This document shows positions 24,655 through 32,599 of a DNA stretch of 52,967 nucleotides, in pieces. A program made the translations under genes and the position numbers. The stretch lies in the NCBI GenBank assembly GCA_017621795.1, contig JAGASJ010000014.1:1-52967 (forward strand). Reading direction: 5' to 3'. This stretch comes from Oscillospiraceae bacterium (GTDB lineage: Bacteria > Bacillota > Clostridia > Oscillospirales > Oscillospiraceae). Position 1 is the first letter of the stretch; each line of letters begins with the position of its first letter. Below the pieces are notes generated by a model. The model saw only the letters and a list, made by a program, of their open reading frames with translations, had not been told where the DNA came from and made no database searches.

Positions 24655-25383
24655 ATGAAACGACTATTCGTATGTTTACTGGCAATTTGCCTCATCGCAT
24701 CCCTGTGCGCCGCCTGTGGCGGCAGCAAGACAGCGCAGGACGCCGGTACACAACCCCCAACCACCACTGACGTTCCCGCTGACAGCAACACCACATCCAA
24801 CGAGGTGGAGCAGCCTCAGGACCCCACCTTGCTGTCTGCGCCCACTAAGGTTTTGACCACAGATGAACTGAGCTTCCACTTTGCTTACAGCGATGTCAAC
24901 GGCAACTCCTTTTCCGGCACACTGACCGTGGTCAACAACGCTTCTCCTGCTCTGTTGCGTTTTTGGACTGGTGATGAAGAATATTTGTACGAACTTGCCG
25001 ACAACGGCACAATTACCCTATATACCCCCGTCGACAGTTGGAATTACGCAGCGGATACTACAACCAGTCAGGAGGAACTGAGGAATGCCACCAACTCTCT
25101 GTTGGAGCTGCTTTCCTTTGGCGGTTGGAACTTCACTACCCGAAATCCCGACCTCCGCTATCGCCCCATTGAAGAGCCGGACACCATTAATGCTATTGCC
25201 TTTGGTGGTGAGGATTCCAGCTGGTACGAATTGGTAAACGATGGCATTACCGTCGGCTGGGTAGCTGTTGATAACCAGACCGGTGTGTTTAACTATATGG
25301 AAACCGCCGATTTTACTTTTTCCACTGCCTTTGCGGAATTGGCTGATGTTTATATCCCGTATTCGTATAACGAAAATTGGTGA
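24655..25383 (+). CDS. Lipoprotein under XRE control
   Basis: 242 residues. The signal peptide MKRLFVCLLAICLIASLCAAC ends in a lipobox; a Thr/Pro/Asp-rich linker spans about 25-65. The mature domain (from SFHFAYSDVNGN) is beta-rich and acidic with many Trp/Tyr (YELVNDGITVGWVAVDNQTG); no family is recognised. A GGAAGAAGG site precedes the ATG. Probably repressed by the divergent XRE protein through the 24588 palindrome. It is 7 bases upstream of a zinc-ribbon gene, so they are cotranscribed. Confidence 0.72.
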   Translation: MKRLFVCLLAICLIASLCAACGGSKTAQDAGTQPPTTTDVPADSNTTSNEVEQPQDPTLLSAPTKVLTTDELSFHFAYSDVNGNSFSGTLTVVNNASPALLRFWTGDEEYLYELADNGTITLYTPVDSWNYAADTTTSQEELRNATNSLLELLSFGGWNFTTRNPDLRYRPIEEPDTINAIAFGGEDSSWYELVNDGITVGWVAVDNQTGVFNYMETADFTFSTAFAELADVYIPYSYNENW

Positions 25384-25390
25384 ATGAAAT

Positions 25391-25654
25391 ATGTTTTGTA
25401 AGCACTGTGGATCTCAGGTAGACGACAATAGTAAATTTTGTCCTGTTTGCGGTAAGAGTCTTGCGTCTGACATTTCTCAAGGCAACGGCAAGATTCAAAT
25501 GCATTGGGTTTTAATATTTGTTGCCATTGGTTTGGGATTGCACAGGCTTCAATTTATGACATTACCAAAATCCACACTAAGAAAACAAATAATTAGAAGA
25601 AGATATACTCAAAAGGAGTTTTTAAAATGCACAAAATACTGCCTTTCATCTTAG
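25391..25654 (+). CDS. Zinc-ribbon membrane protein with a probable -1 frameshift
   Basis: In frame it reads 87 residues: a zinc ribbon (C3, C6, C17, C20), a linker, and one membrane helix (MHWVLIFVAIGLG). After that it turns basic and runs 28 bases into the next gene. A shift to the -1 frame at TTTGGGA (25531-25537) gives a sensible ending, IAQASIYDITKIHTKKTNN, with a TAG at 25594-25596 just before the next gene's AAAAGGAG site. Either one base was lost or the X XXY YYZ heptamer causes programmed slippage. A related zinc-ribbon gene lies at 26284. Confidence 0.55.
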   Translation: MFCKHCGSQVDDNSKFCPVCGKSLASDISQGNGKIQMHWVLIFVAIGLGLHRLQFMTLPKSTLRKQIIRRRYTQKEFLKCTKYCLSS

Positions 25655-26148
25655 TTGTAATTTCGTTGCTTGTTCCTTTTGCCGGTTGTTCTTCAGATGT
25701 TGACGAGGCAAGAAGCACAGTCCAAACACCATCAAACAGCAATTTATTAGTTGGAAGGTGGTCATCGCTAGAAGATGTTGGTCACAAAATAGAGAACACG
25801 TTCGGTTACGAAAATATAGAATTCTATATCACCACAGAATACTGCTTTAATGAGGATCATACATTTACATTCAAAGTAACGGATGTCGATGAAGAAGCGC
25901 TGACAAGTATTTTTATGGCGAATCAGGGAAATTCTCCCATTGAGACAGTCAATGCACGTATACAAGATACAAAAGAGATATTGTATCTCCAAACAGATCA
26001 CGGAACCTACGAAATTAACGGAGACAAACTCATTTTAAATGCGAAATTACAAACATTTGAAATCGATTTAAAAATTATAAATAATAAGACTATATCTTTA
26101 ACCCGCGGGCAAATATCGTTCGATTTAAATTGGATTGGCAATCCCTGA
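25627..26148 (+). CDS. AT-rich lipoprotein of unknown function
   Basis: 173 residues. The signal peptide MHKILPFILVVISLLVPFAGC ends in a lipobox. The mature domain (LVGRWSSLEDVG...CFNEDHTFTFKV...YEINGDKLILNA) resembles the lipocalin-like beta-barrel fold common in clostridial lipoproteins. An AAAAGGAG site precedes the ATG. Its base composition is clearly more AT-rich than the metabolic genes, which suggests an acquired gene. Function unknown. Confidence 0.7.
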   Translation: MHKILPFILVVISLLVPFAGCSSDVDEARSTVQTPSNSNLLVGRWSSLEDVGHKIENTFGYENIEFYITTEYCFNEDHTFTFKVTDVDEEALTSIFMANQGNSPIETVNARIQDTKEILYLQTDHGTYEINGDKLILNAKLQTFEIDLKIINNKTISLTRGQISFDLNWIGNP

Positions 26149-26283
26149 CACTGTTGCCGTCCTTGAAAAGTGTTAATAAAAGCTGAGTCCTTCTTTTGCG
26201 GACACCCCTATGTGTTTATGCAGAGCATAGCACAAAGTCTTCTCTTCACATATATATTTTAACAGAAAATTAGGAGGATACGT

Positions 26284-26850
26284 ATGTTTTGTAAAAATTG
26301 CGGCTGCGCTAATTCCGATAGCGCTACATTTTGCTCCCAGTGCGGCACAAGCCTTGCTTCAAGGGAGTATTCAAGTCAGAACAATAGAACAACTGCACCC
26401 ATCACCAAGAAGGAGTTCTTTGCAAATCACTGTTCAGAAAATGCCCAAAAGAACAGAAGAACCATTAAAATTTTGAGTATTGTTTCCTTGACGGTTCAGG
26501 GTATTCTGAACTTGTTGTTCATTATATGCTTCATGGTTTTAGAAAATGCAGTAAATCATAATCCCCTATACAATGGCGATACTTCAGTTATGTTTGCACC
26601 AATCATTTTGTCACTGACCTTCTTTGGTTTTTCTCTTCTTTTCACAATCTGCGGCACAAAGATGAATAGTACAGGATGCTTCATCACTGCTACGATTTTT
26701 GCTTTTATCGCAACGATGTATGGTGGTTTGATCTTTGAACTTGGTCTTCGTTGGCTGGTCGGACTTGTCGTGGTTGTAGCTTACATCGTAATCACTATGC
26801 TGAATCATCAGAACAACCAAGAATACAAAGTCTACTTAAACAAAATCTGA
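26284..26850 (+). CDS. Zinc-ribbon protein with four membrane helices
   Basis: 188 residues. An N-terminal zinc ribbon (C3, C6, C17, C20; FCKNCGCANSDSATFCSQCG) precedes a polar linker and four hydrophobic segments at about 62-85, 98-120, 128-147 and 150-170. The zinc ribbon is of the zinc_ribbon_2 type often fused to membrane domains. It has its own AGGAGG site and terminator. The N terminus is close to that of the frameshifted gene at 25391, so the two are probably paralogues. Function unknown. Confidence 0.75.
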   Translation: MFCKNCGCANSDSATFCSQCGTSLASREYSSQNNRTTAPITKKEFFANHCSENAQKNRRTIKILSIVSLTVQGILNLLFIICFMVLENAVNHNPLYNGDTSVMFAPIILSLTFFGFSLLFTICGTKMNSTGCFITATIFAFIATMYGGLIFELGLRWLVGLVVVVAYIVITMLNHQNNQEYKVYLNKI

Positions 26851-26861
26851 ACATAATAAAC

Positions 26862-26893
26862 CAGCGGAGTGATGTTCACTCCGCTGTTATTTT
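26862..26893 (+). terminator. Terminator after the zinc-ribbon membrane gene
   Basis: Stem CAGCGGAGTGA/TCACTCCGCTG with a TGT loop, then TTATTTT, 12 bases after the stop. Confidence 0.85.
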
Positions 26894-26912
26894 GTATCTT
26901 TCTCATTTTTTT

Positions 26913-27024
26913 CGTAGGGAACGACCTATGTGTCGTTCCTGTTTTGCAATACGGGACGGGAAACCCGTCCCCTACGTTGTAGGATCGGTATGTGGAGCAT
27001 CGTAGAGGCGGATATCATCCGCCC
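26913..27024. repeat. GTAGGG-type element and GCGGATATC palindrome
   Basis: A 64-base element (26913-26976) has ends CGTAGGG/CCCTACG and internal hairpins. It begins like the 24161 element (GTAGGGAACGACCTATGTGT). A second copy of the GGCGGATATCATCCGCC palindrome is at 27005-27024. Confidence 0.65.
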
Positions 27025-27054
27025 GCGGATGACAACCCCGTCCGGTGTGCTACA

Positions 27055-27255
27055 TCATTTCCGGGTAGGTTTCACATTGGCAGCAGGTGTAATACTGCCG
27101 TCGATCGTACCATTGGCTTCCTCAAAAGATTTGATGTTCTCCCGAATCAAAACCAACACCTGACTGTTGACACTTCTGCCCTCATAATCTGCAATATAGG
27201 CAATCTTATTCAGCATTTCTTCTTCAATCCGAATCGATACACTCTTAACAGACAT
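27055..27255 (-). CDS. Ribbon-helix-helix (Arc/CopG-type) DNA-binding protein
   Basis: 66 residues from MSVKSVSIRIEEE. A beta strand SVSIRI is followed by helices EEMLNKIAYIADYEG and SVNSQVLVLIRENIKSFEEANG, the ribbon-helix-helix pattern. The ATG at 27255 has a GGAG site 8 bases away; the frame extends three codons further without one. It ends in a short tail (TPAANVKPTRK). It is divergent from the SLOG gene with about 105 bases between them, so it may regulate itself and that gene. No toxin is adjacent in the usual antitoxin position. Confidence 0.75.
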   Translation of the reverse strand: MSVKSVSIRIEEEMLNKIAYIADYEGRSVNSQVLVLIRENIKSFEEANGTIDGSITPAANVKPTRK

Positions 27256-27360
27256 CTTTATCACTCCAAAATAAATATATAGTATGTTTATTTTAGGAGA
27301 ATTATGTGATATAATGTTCGTATTGGATATACTGTATATCTACTAAATGGGGTGGCATCG

Positions 27361-27855
27361 ATGATCTGCTGTTTTTTAGGGCATCGCGAAATCTGCGAAA
27401 CCGAAGAGTTAAGGGCTCAATTATATGCAGTAATAGAAGAACTGATTGTCAGCAGAAAGGTAGATACCTTTCTATTTGGAAGTAAGAGTCAGTTTAATAA
27501 CCTTTGCTACGCGTTGGTGACGGAGCTGAAGCAGACGTATCCCCACGTAAAGCGGATCTATGTAAGGGCAGAATTTCCGGTAATTCGCGGGGATTATCTG
27601 GCATATTTGTTAGACTGTTATGAAGACACCTATTATCCGGAAAAAGCAATCGGTGCCGGAAGATCAGTGTATATAAAACGGAATACGGAAATGATTGATA
27701 AAAGCAGCTTTTGTGTGTTCTACTACGATGAGGCATATCTCCCAAAAGGCAGAAAAAGTGGCACAAAAATCGCACTGGATTATGCGATAAAACACAAAAA
27801 AGTGATTTTTCGGTTTCCCCTTTTGAAGTCGGCACAAGCATCCAACAAAGGCTGA
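27361..27855 (+). CDS. SLOG-family (YspA/DUF1273-like) nucleotide-binding protein
   Basis: 164 residues from MICCFLGHRE. The CCFLGHREI start, FLFGSKSQFNNLCYALVTELK, RIYVRAEFP and the C-terminal SGTKIALDYAIKHKKVI are typical of the SLOG/YspA Rossmann-type proteins. These are thought to bind nucleotide-derived ligands, some in stress or defence settings. The ATG follows GGGGTGG. Three codons further upstream is a GTG without a better site. It is divergent from the RHH gene, with no partner downstream. Substrate unknown. Confidence 0.75.
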   Translation: MICCFLGHREICETEELRAQLYAVIEELIVSRKVDTFLFGSKSQFNNLCYALVTELKQTYPHVKRIYVRAEFPVIRGDYLAYLLDCYEDTYYPEKAIGAGRSVYIKRNTEMIDKSSFCVFYYDEAYLPKGRKSGTKIALDYAIKHKKVIFRFPLLKSAQASNKG

Positions 27856-27922
27856 TTGCGAACAAAACCTGTGTGCCGCCCCGTGTACGGTATGCTTGTT
27901 ATAGACCGTAAGGGCGGCTTCC

Positions 27923-28046
27923 TGTCATTGCGAGGGCGTTTACGATAAGTGGCAATCCGTAACCCCTGCCGCCGAAGGCGGCGCGATGCTTCGCACCGCA
28001 AGAAAACGGATTCCCACGCCAGTGTGCGCACTGGCTCGGAATGACA
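27923..28046. mobile_element. MITE-like element with TGTCATTGCGAG ends
   Basis: 124 bases bounded by TGTCATTGCGAG and CTCGGAATGACA, which are inverted repeats with one mismatch. Inside are hairpins (GCCGCC/GGCGGC-type, TGTGCGCACT). It has no coding capacity. It is flanked by two partial copies of GTGTACGGTA..TTATAGACCGTA (about 27884 and 28050), which may be a duplicated target or another repeat. Short elements with these ends recur in gut Firmicutes genomes. Confidence 0.6.
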
Positions 28047-28073
28047 AGGGTGTACGGTACGCGTGTTATAGAC

Positions 28074-28191
28074 CGTAGGGGAAGATATCATCTTCCCGCA
28101 TAATTTTCAATTCGTCGGCAACGCCGACACCTTTTCTCTTTCTGCGTTCTCTCTTCTCTATTCACTGACGCAAAACGGCGCTGTCTCAAAA
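28074..28191. repeat. Long direct repeat of 24025-24155
   Basis: About 118 bases nearly identical to 24025-24155. The other copy has about 14 extra bases in a CTCTTC run. Both carry GGGGAAGATATCATCTTCCCG, CGTCGGCAACGCCGAC and the sequence up to CGGCGCTGTCTCAAAA. Here the last part is the start of the pckA terminator stem, so the distant copy has half a terminator. Confidence 0.85.
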
Positions 28192-28206
28192 AGAGACAGC
28201 GCCGTT
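28174..28206 (-). terminator. pckA terminator
   Basis: 14-bp perfect stem (AACGGCGCTGTCTC/GAGACAGCGCCGTT) with a 5-base loop, then TTTTG on the minus strand, 20 bases after the pckA stop. Confidence 0.85.
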
Positions 28207-28225
28207 GCGTTTTACAGGTATTCGA

Positions 28226-29830
28226 TTACAGCTTGGGGCCGGCTTCAACCAGAGCCTTGCCGGCGTCGTTGCCGGTGTACTTCACGAAGTTCTTTACGAA
28301 GCGGCCAGCCAGGTCCTTTGCCTTCTCTTCCCAAACGGAGGGATCGGCGTAAGTGTCTCTGGGATCCAAAATGCCGCTGTCCACGCCGGGCAGGCTGGTG
28401 GGCACTTCAAAGCCGAAGTAGGGAATGGTCTTGGTCTCAGCCTTCAGGATGGAGCCATCCAGAATGGCGTCGATGATGCCACGGGTATCCTTGATGGAGA
28501 TGCGCTTGCCGGTGCCGTTCCAGCCGGTGTTGACCAGGTAAGCCTTTGCGCCGGACTTTTCCATCTTCTTGACCAGCTCCTCACCGTACTTGGTGGGGTG
28601 CAGCTCCAAGAATGCCTGACCGAAGCAAGCGGAGAAGGTGGGAGTGGGCTCAGTGATGCCACGCTCGGTACCGGCCAGCTTGGAGGTAAAGCCGGAGAGG
28701 AAGTAGTACTGCGTCTGCTCGGGGGTCAGGATGGAAACGGGAGGCAGAACGCCGAAAGCATCAGCGGACAGGAAGATCACGTTCTTGGCGTCGGGACCTG
28801 CGGAAACAGGACGAACGATCTTCTCGATGTGGTTGATGGGGTAGGATACACGGGTATTCTCGGTCACAGAGCCGTCAGCAAAGTCGCACTTGCCGTTTTC
28901 GTCAACGGTGACGTTCTCCAGCAGTGCATTGCGCTTGATGGCGTTGTAGATGTCGGGCTCGGACTCAGCATCCAGGTTGATGACCTTTGCGTAGCAGCCG
29001 CCCTCGAAGTTGAACACGCCGTTATCGTCCCAGCCGTGCTCGTCGTCACCGATCAGCAGACGCTTGGGGTCGGTGGACAGGGTGGTCTTGCCGGTGCCGG
29101 ACAGGCCGAAGAACAGAGCAGTGTTCTCACCGTTCATATCGGTGTTGGCAGAGCAGTGCATGGAAGCCATGCCGTTGAGGGGCAGGTAGTAGTTCATCAT
29201 GGAGAACATACCCTTCTTCATCTCGCCGCCGTACCAGGTGTTCAGGATGACCTGCTCACGGGAGGTCAGGTTGAACAGTACTGCAGTTTCGGAGTTCAGG
29301 CCCAGCTCCTTGTAGTTTTCTACCTTGGCCTTGGAGGCGTTGTAGATCACGAAGTCGGGGGTGAAGTTTGCCAGCTCTTCCTCGGAGGGAGTGATGAACA
29401 TATTCTTTACAAAGTGTGCCTGCCAAGCCACTTCCACGATGAAGCGGATCGCCATACGGGAGTCGGGGTTGGTGCCGCAGAACAGGTCCATTACGTACAG
29501 CTTCTTATTGGACAGCTCCTTTACAGCCAGCTCCTTGCAAGCATTCCAAGCTTCCATAGAGGCGGGCTTGTTATCGTTGCTGAACTCCTTGGAGGTCCAC
29601 CACACGGTGTCCTTAGAAGTGTCGTCCATCACGATGAACTTGTCTTTGGGGGAACGGCCGGTGTAGATACCGGTCATCACGTTGACAGCACCCAGCTCAG
29701 TCAGCTGGCCCTTTTCAAAGCCTTCCAGAGAGGGATCCATCTCTGCTTCAAACAGAGCCTCGTAAGAGGGATTGTGGACCACTTCGGTAGTACCGGTAAT
29801 GCCATACTTGGTTAAATCCAGATTTGCCAT
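28226..29830 (-). CDS. pckA: Phosphoenolpyruvate carboxykinase (ATP)
   Basis: 534 residues, the normal size for the ATP-dependent enzyme. It has [11 protein letters not shown] (substrate-binding Arg), the kinase-1a P-loop [13 protein letters not shown], the metal site [22 protein letters not shown], and the [12 protein letters not shown] and [15 protein letters not shown]-type segments. It interconverts oxaloacetate and PEP; in gut anaerobes it often works toward oxaloacetate for succinate or anaplerosis. The start [10 protein letters not shown] has AGAGGTAA upstream; the frame extends six codons further. Monocistronic with a long leader. Confidence 0.97.
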   Translation of the reverse strand: MANLDLTKYGITGTTEVVHNPSYEALFEAEMDPSLEGFEKGQLTELGAVNVMTGIYTGRSPKDKFIVMDDTSKDTVWWTSKEFSNDNKPASMEAWNACKELAVKELSNKKLYVMDLFCGTNPDSRMAIRFIVEVAWQAHFVKNMFITPSEEELANFTPDFVIYNASKAKVENYKELGLNSETAVLFNLTSREQVILNTWYGGEMKKGMFSMMNYYLPLNGMASMHCSANTDMNGENTALFFGLSGTGKTTLSTDPKRLLIGDDEHGWDDNGVFNFEGGCYAKVINLDAESEPDIYNAIKRNALLENVTVDENGKCDFADGSVTENTRVSYPINHIEKIVRPVSAGPDAKNVIFLSADAFGVLPPVSILTPEQTQYYFLSGFTSKLAGTERGITEPTPTFSACFGQAFLELHPTKYGEELVKKMEKSGAKAYLVNTGWNGTGKRISIKDTRGIIDAILDGSILKAETKTIPYFGFEVPTSLPGVDSGILDPRDTYADPSVWEEKAKDLAGRFVKNFVKYTGNDAGKALVEAGPKL

Positions 29831-29971
29831 TTGAGTTACCTCTTTCATTTATAGATTTTTCATAGAGTTGCGATTTTTTACAGGGAAATGCGTGAATTAT
29901 TCGCCAAAATTGGGCATTTTTCCAAACACTTTTCTGCTTGAGTAAATCGTTTTCTCATATTCTGCAATGAT

Positions 29972-30000
29972 ATCATACACTATAAAGCATTAAAAATCAA
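29972..30000 (-). promoter_or_regulatory. pckA promoter
   Basis: Minus-strand TTGATT (29995-30000), 17-base spacer, TATGAT (29972-29977). It leaves a leader of about 135 bases before the ATG, long enough for regulation; I recognise no riboswitch in it. Confidence 0.6.
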
Positions 30001-30070
30001 TAAAAACATTTTTAAATTTGGAAATCTTTTGTGAACGGGCTTTCCACCACCAAAAGCGCAACAAAAAAAC

Positions 30071-30180
30071 GGCGGGCGGATGTGTTTCATCCGCCCCTAC
30101 AAATTAGAATCGATAGGTTTACCGTCGTAGGGGCAGATATCATCTGCCCGTAAATATTGAAATCGTCGGCAACGCCGACA
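30071..30180. repeat. Two palindromic GGCGGAT/GGCAGAT repeats
   Basis: In the gap between rqcP and the pckA promoter. GGCGGGCGGATGTGTTTCAT with its complement occupies 30071-30100. GTAGGGGCAGATATCATCTG with GTCGGCAACGCCGAC occupies 30127-30180. The second shares its right part with the 24025 and 28074 repeats. Confidence 0.65.
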
Positions 30181-30259
30181 CCTTAACTTTCCACTTTCCG
30201 CTTTCAGCTTTCCACTTTCTCGTCACAACGCTTCCCTTTTGCCCAGCGCAGCCGGGTAA

Positions 30260-30300
30260 AACGAAACAGGTGTGTACAAAAAGTACACACCTGTTTCGTT
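30260..30300 (-). terminator. Terminator of hup-rqcP
   Basis: 18-bp perfect stem (AACGAAACAGGTGTGTAC and its complement) with a TTTTT loop and TTTT tail on the minus strand. The stem starts at the rqcP stop codon. Confidence 0.92.
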
Positions 30301-30538
30301 ATAACTCTTTATACATTGCGCCGGCATCGTCCTTACGGACATTGTCGGCCACCTGCAGAACTTCCACAGCCACAACGCGCTCGCCTAAGGTAATCTCGAT
30401 GCGGTCACCGATTTTGACCTCATAGCCGGCTTTTGCAACCTTACCGTTGACCGAGATACGCCCATGATCACAGGCTTCGTTGGCAACAGTGCGGCGCTTG
30501 ATCAAGCGGGAAACCTTCAGGTATTTATCCAGACGCAT
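30299..30538 (-). CDS. rqcP: RqcP-type S4 RNA-binding protein (YabO/Hsp15 family)
   Basis: 79 residues, one S4 domain: MRLDKYLKVSRLIKRRTVANEACDHGRISVNGKVAKAGYEVKIGDRI. In Bacillus RqcP (YabO) joins RqcH on stalled 50S subunits and helps poly-alanine tailing during ribosome rescue. The gene directly follows hup (1 base between stop and start), with the SpoVB-type flippase upstream, matching the yabM-yabO neighbourhood of Firmicutes. A role in ribosome-associated quality control is inferred from family and context. Confidence 0.9.
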   Translation of the reverse strand: MRLDKYLKVSRLIKRRTVANEACDHGRISVNGKVAKAGYEVKIGDRIEITLGERVVAVEVLQVADNVRKDDAGAMYKEL

Positions 30539-30539
30539 A

Positions 30540-30815
30540 TTACTTTGCGACTTCGTCCTTCAGAGCCTTAGCAGCCTTGAAAGCGGGAACTTTGGAAGCG
30601 GGGATCTGGATGGTTTCCTTGGTCTGGGGGTTACGGCCGGTACGGGCAGCACGTGCCTTTACCTCGAAAATGCCGAAGCCGGAAACGTTCACCTTGTCGC
30701 CATTCACCATTGCTTCGGTGATAGCAGCGAAAGTTGCGTCGAGGGCAGCAGCAGCGTCCTTCTTGGTCAGGCCGGCCTTTTCAGCAACGGCAGCAATCAG
30801 GGTGGTCTTGTTCAT
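30540..30815 (-). CDS. hup: HU-family DNA-binding protein
   Basis: 91 residues: [21 protein letters not shown], then the DNA-binding arm [42 protein letters not shown]. It is a histone-like protein that bends and compacts DNA as a dimer. It has its own promoter and is cotranscribed with rqcP. It is the usual single HU of Clostridia. Confidence 0.97.
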   Translation of the reverse strand: MNKTTLIAAVAEKAGLTKKDAAAALDATFAAITEAMVNGDKVNVSGFGIFEVKARAARTGRNPQTKETIQIPASKVPAFKAAKALKDEVAK

Positions 30816-30850
30816 AAAAAATTACCTCTTTCCATATAGTTGGTATTCTA

Positions 30851-30879
30851 ACATTACCATATATTCGTTCAAATTGCAA
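30851..30879 (-). promoter_or_regulatory. hup promoter
   Basis: Minus-strand TTGCAA (30874-30879), 17-base spacer, TAATGT (30851-30856). Confidence 0.6.
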
Positions 30880-30908
30880 GCATTTTTCTGATTTTTTTGC
30901 CAATTTTT

Positions 30909-32585
30909 TTACAATTTTAACAATTTTGCGATCTTGTCGCCCTTAGGCAGCAGCAGGCAGTCCTCTTTTGTGATGGCCTTGCATACGACCACCAGCACAA
31001 AATACGCCACAACGCCCACCAAAATCGGCACACCGCAAAGCAGCATATTGCTGGTGATGCCTGCGATGTTTACCATCAGCCAGTAGACCCCGTACACCAC
31101 CGCGCCCATCAGTGCCGCAGGCAGAAGGGGCCGGAGCATATTGCGCAGCAGCTTGGGCTTTTGGGGTACGACCTTCCGGATGCTGAGCAGATTCAGCGCG
31201 CTGACCGACAGATAGCACAGTGCAGAGCACACCGGTACTGCCAAAATGCCCACATTGGGATTGCCCACCAGCACATACATCAGCCCCAGCTTTACACCGC
31301 CGCAAATCAGGGTGTTGATCACCGGGATATGGGCTTTTCCGTGGGACTGGAGCAGGACGGTGGTAAACATGGTGGCGGTATACAGACATACCGCGCCGCC
31401 CATAACCGTCATCATTACGGTTGCCAGTGCCAGCTTTTCTCCCCCGTAGCCGCCCAGCATTCCCATGATCGGGCCCGCCAGCACCGCAAGCCCCACCGAA
31501 CAGGGCAGTGCCAAAAGCCCGGTGATACGGGACGCGGATTCCTCCGTTTCACGAACACTTTTGTGATCACCCACCGTCAAAAATGCCGTAATTGCCGGCA
31601 GCACGCTGGTGTTAATGGGGATGATAAAGGCACAGGGCATATTGAAGATGGTATAGCCGAAGTTATAGATGCCCTTCATACCGGAGGCCATCAGGGAGAA
31701 GTGATTTTCAGGCGTCCAATCCTTCAGCGCCCGAACCTCCTCTTCCAGCTCCGGCACTAAATTCTGTGCATAGGTGCCGGATGCCAGCAGCTCCTCCAGC
31801 CGATCCATATAAATGCCGATCTCCAGCACATTCAAAAGCTGCATTCCTGCAGAGCCGATGGTAATGGGAATGGCAATGGCCAGCAGCTTTTTGGTGGTAA
31901 CGGCGAAGCGCTCCACCTCCTCGGCAGAGACAGACAGCTCCCGATATGCGGGGCGGAACTTGCCGTACAGATAAAACGCGGAGATCAGGCAGCTGACTGT
32001 CACGCCCAAGATGGCGCCGCCTGCCGCCCAGGAGACCTTCCCGGTCAGCTTCATCAGCCCGTAAGCCGCGCTCAAGCCCACCACCAATTTACAGAACGCC
32101 TCCAAAACCTGCGACACGGCGGTGGGATTCATATTGCCCTGCCCCTGGAAGAAGCCCCGATAGATGCTCAAATAGCCCATCAGTACCGCACAGGGCGCCA
32201 AGCACAAAATTGCCGCCCACGCACCGGGCTGTTCAAAGCTGGATGCCAGCCTGGTACAGAAAATGCCCATGATCAGCGCCGCAACCAAGCCCAGTCCCAA
32301 AAACAGCATTCTGCTGACCTTGTAGATCTGCCGCACCCGATTATGCTGACCCAGGGAATAGGCCTGGCTGATCATCCGGCTCATAGCAATGGGCAGACCG
32401 GCAGTGGCAATGGTAAGCAGCAGGGTGTAGATATCATAGGCGGTATTGAAATAGGCAAAGCCCACGTCGCCGATGATGCCCTTCAGGGGAATCTTGTAGA
32501 TGGCGCCGATGACCTTCACCACCGCCACAGACAGCGACAGCACCGCCGCACCCTGCAGGAAGTTTTGTTTTTTAGAAGCAGCCAT
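30909..32585 (-). CDS. SpoVB/MurJ-type lipid-linked oligosaccharide flippase
   Basis: 558 residues with about 14 membrane helices of the MVF/polysaccharide exporter superfamily. The N-terminal FLQGAAVLSLSVAVVKVIGAIYKIPLKGIIGD and GLPIAMSRMIS motifs are typical of SpoVB/YabM. These proteins flip lipid-linked cell-wall precursors; SpoVB is needed for the spore cortex, and related members act in vegetative growth. Hup and rqcP lie downstream. An AGAGGAG site precedes the ATG. Whether it is the sporulation or the general flippase cannot be told. Confidence 0.9.
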   Translation of the reverse strand: MAASKKQNFLQGAAVLSLSVAVVKVIGAIYKIPLKGIIGDVGFAYFNTAYDIYTLLLTIATAGLPIAMSRMISQAYSLGQHNRVRQIYKVSRMLFLGLGLVAALIMGIFCTRLASSFEQPGAWAAILCLAPCAVLMGYLSIYRGFFQGQGNMNPTAVSQVLEAFCKLVVGLSAAYGLMKLTGKVSWAAGGAILGVTVSCLISAFYLYGKFRPAYRELSVSAEEVERFAVTTKKLLAIAIPITIGSAGMQLLNVLEIGIYMDRLEELLASGTYAQNLVPELEEEVRALKDWTPENHFSLMASGMKGIYNFGYTIFNMPCAFIIPINTSVLPAITAFLTVGDHKSVRETEESASRITGLLALPCSVGLAVLAGPIMGMLGGYGGEKLALATVMMTVMGGAVCLYTATMFTTVLLQSHGKAHIPVINTLICGGVKLGLMYVLVGNPNVGILAVPVCSALCYLSVSALNLLSIRKVVPQKPKLLRNMLRPLLPAALMGAVVYGVYWLMVNIAGITSNMLLCGVPILVGVVAYFVLVVVCKAITKEDCLLLPKGDKIAKLLKL

Positions 32586-32599
32586 ATTTTACTCCTCTT

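Noticed and set aside
27055-27855. Toxin-antitoxin pair (RHH plus SLOG)
   Set aside because: The genes are divergent, about 105 bases apart, and the SLOG protein does not resemble a known toxin; nothing else supports a toxin-antitoxin module.
28205-29815. 536-residue open frame on the plus strand opposite pckA
   Set aside because: Antisense shadow; the minus strand codes a complete PEP carboxykinase with P-loop and metal site.
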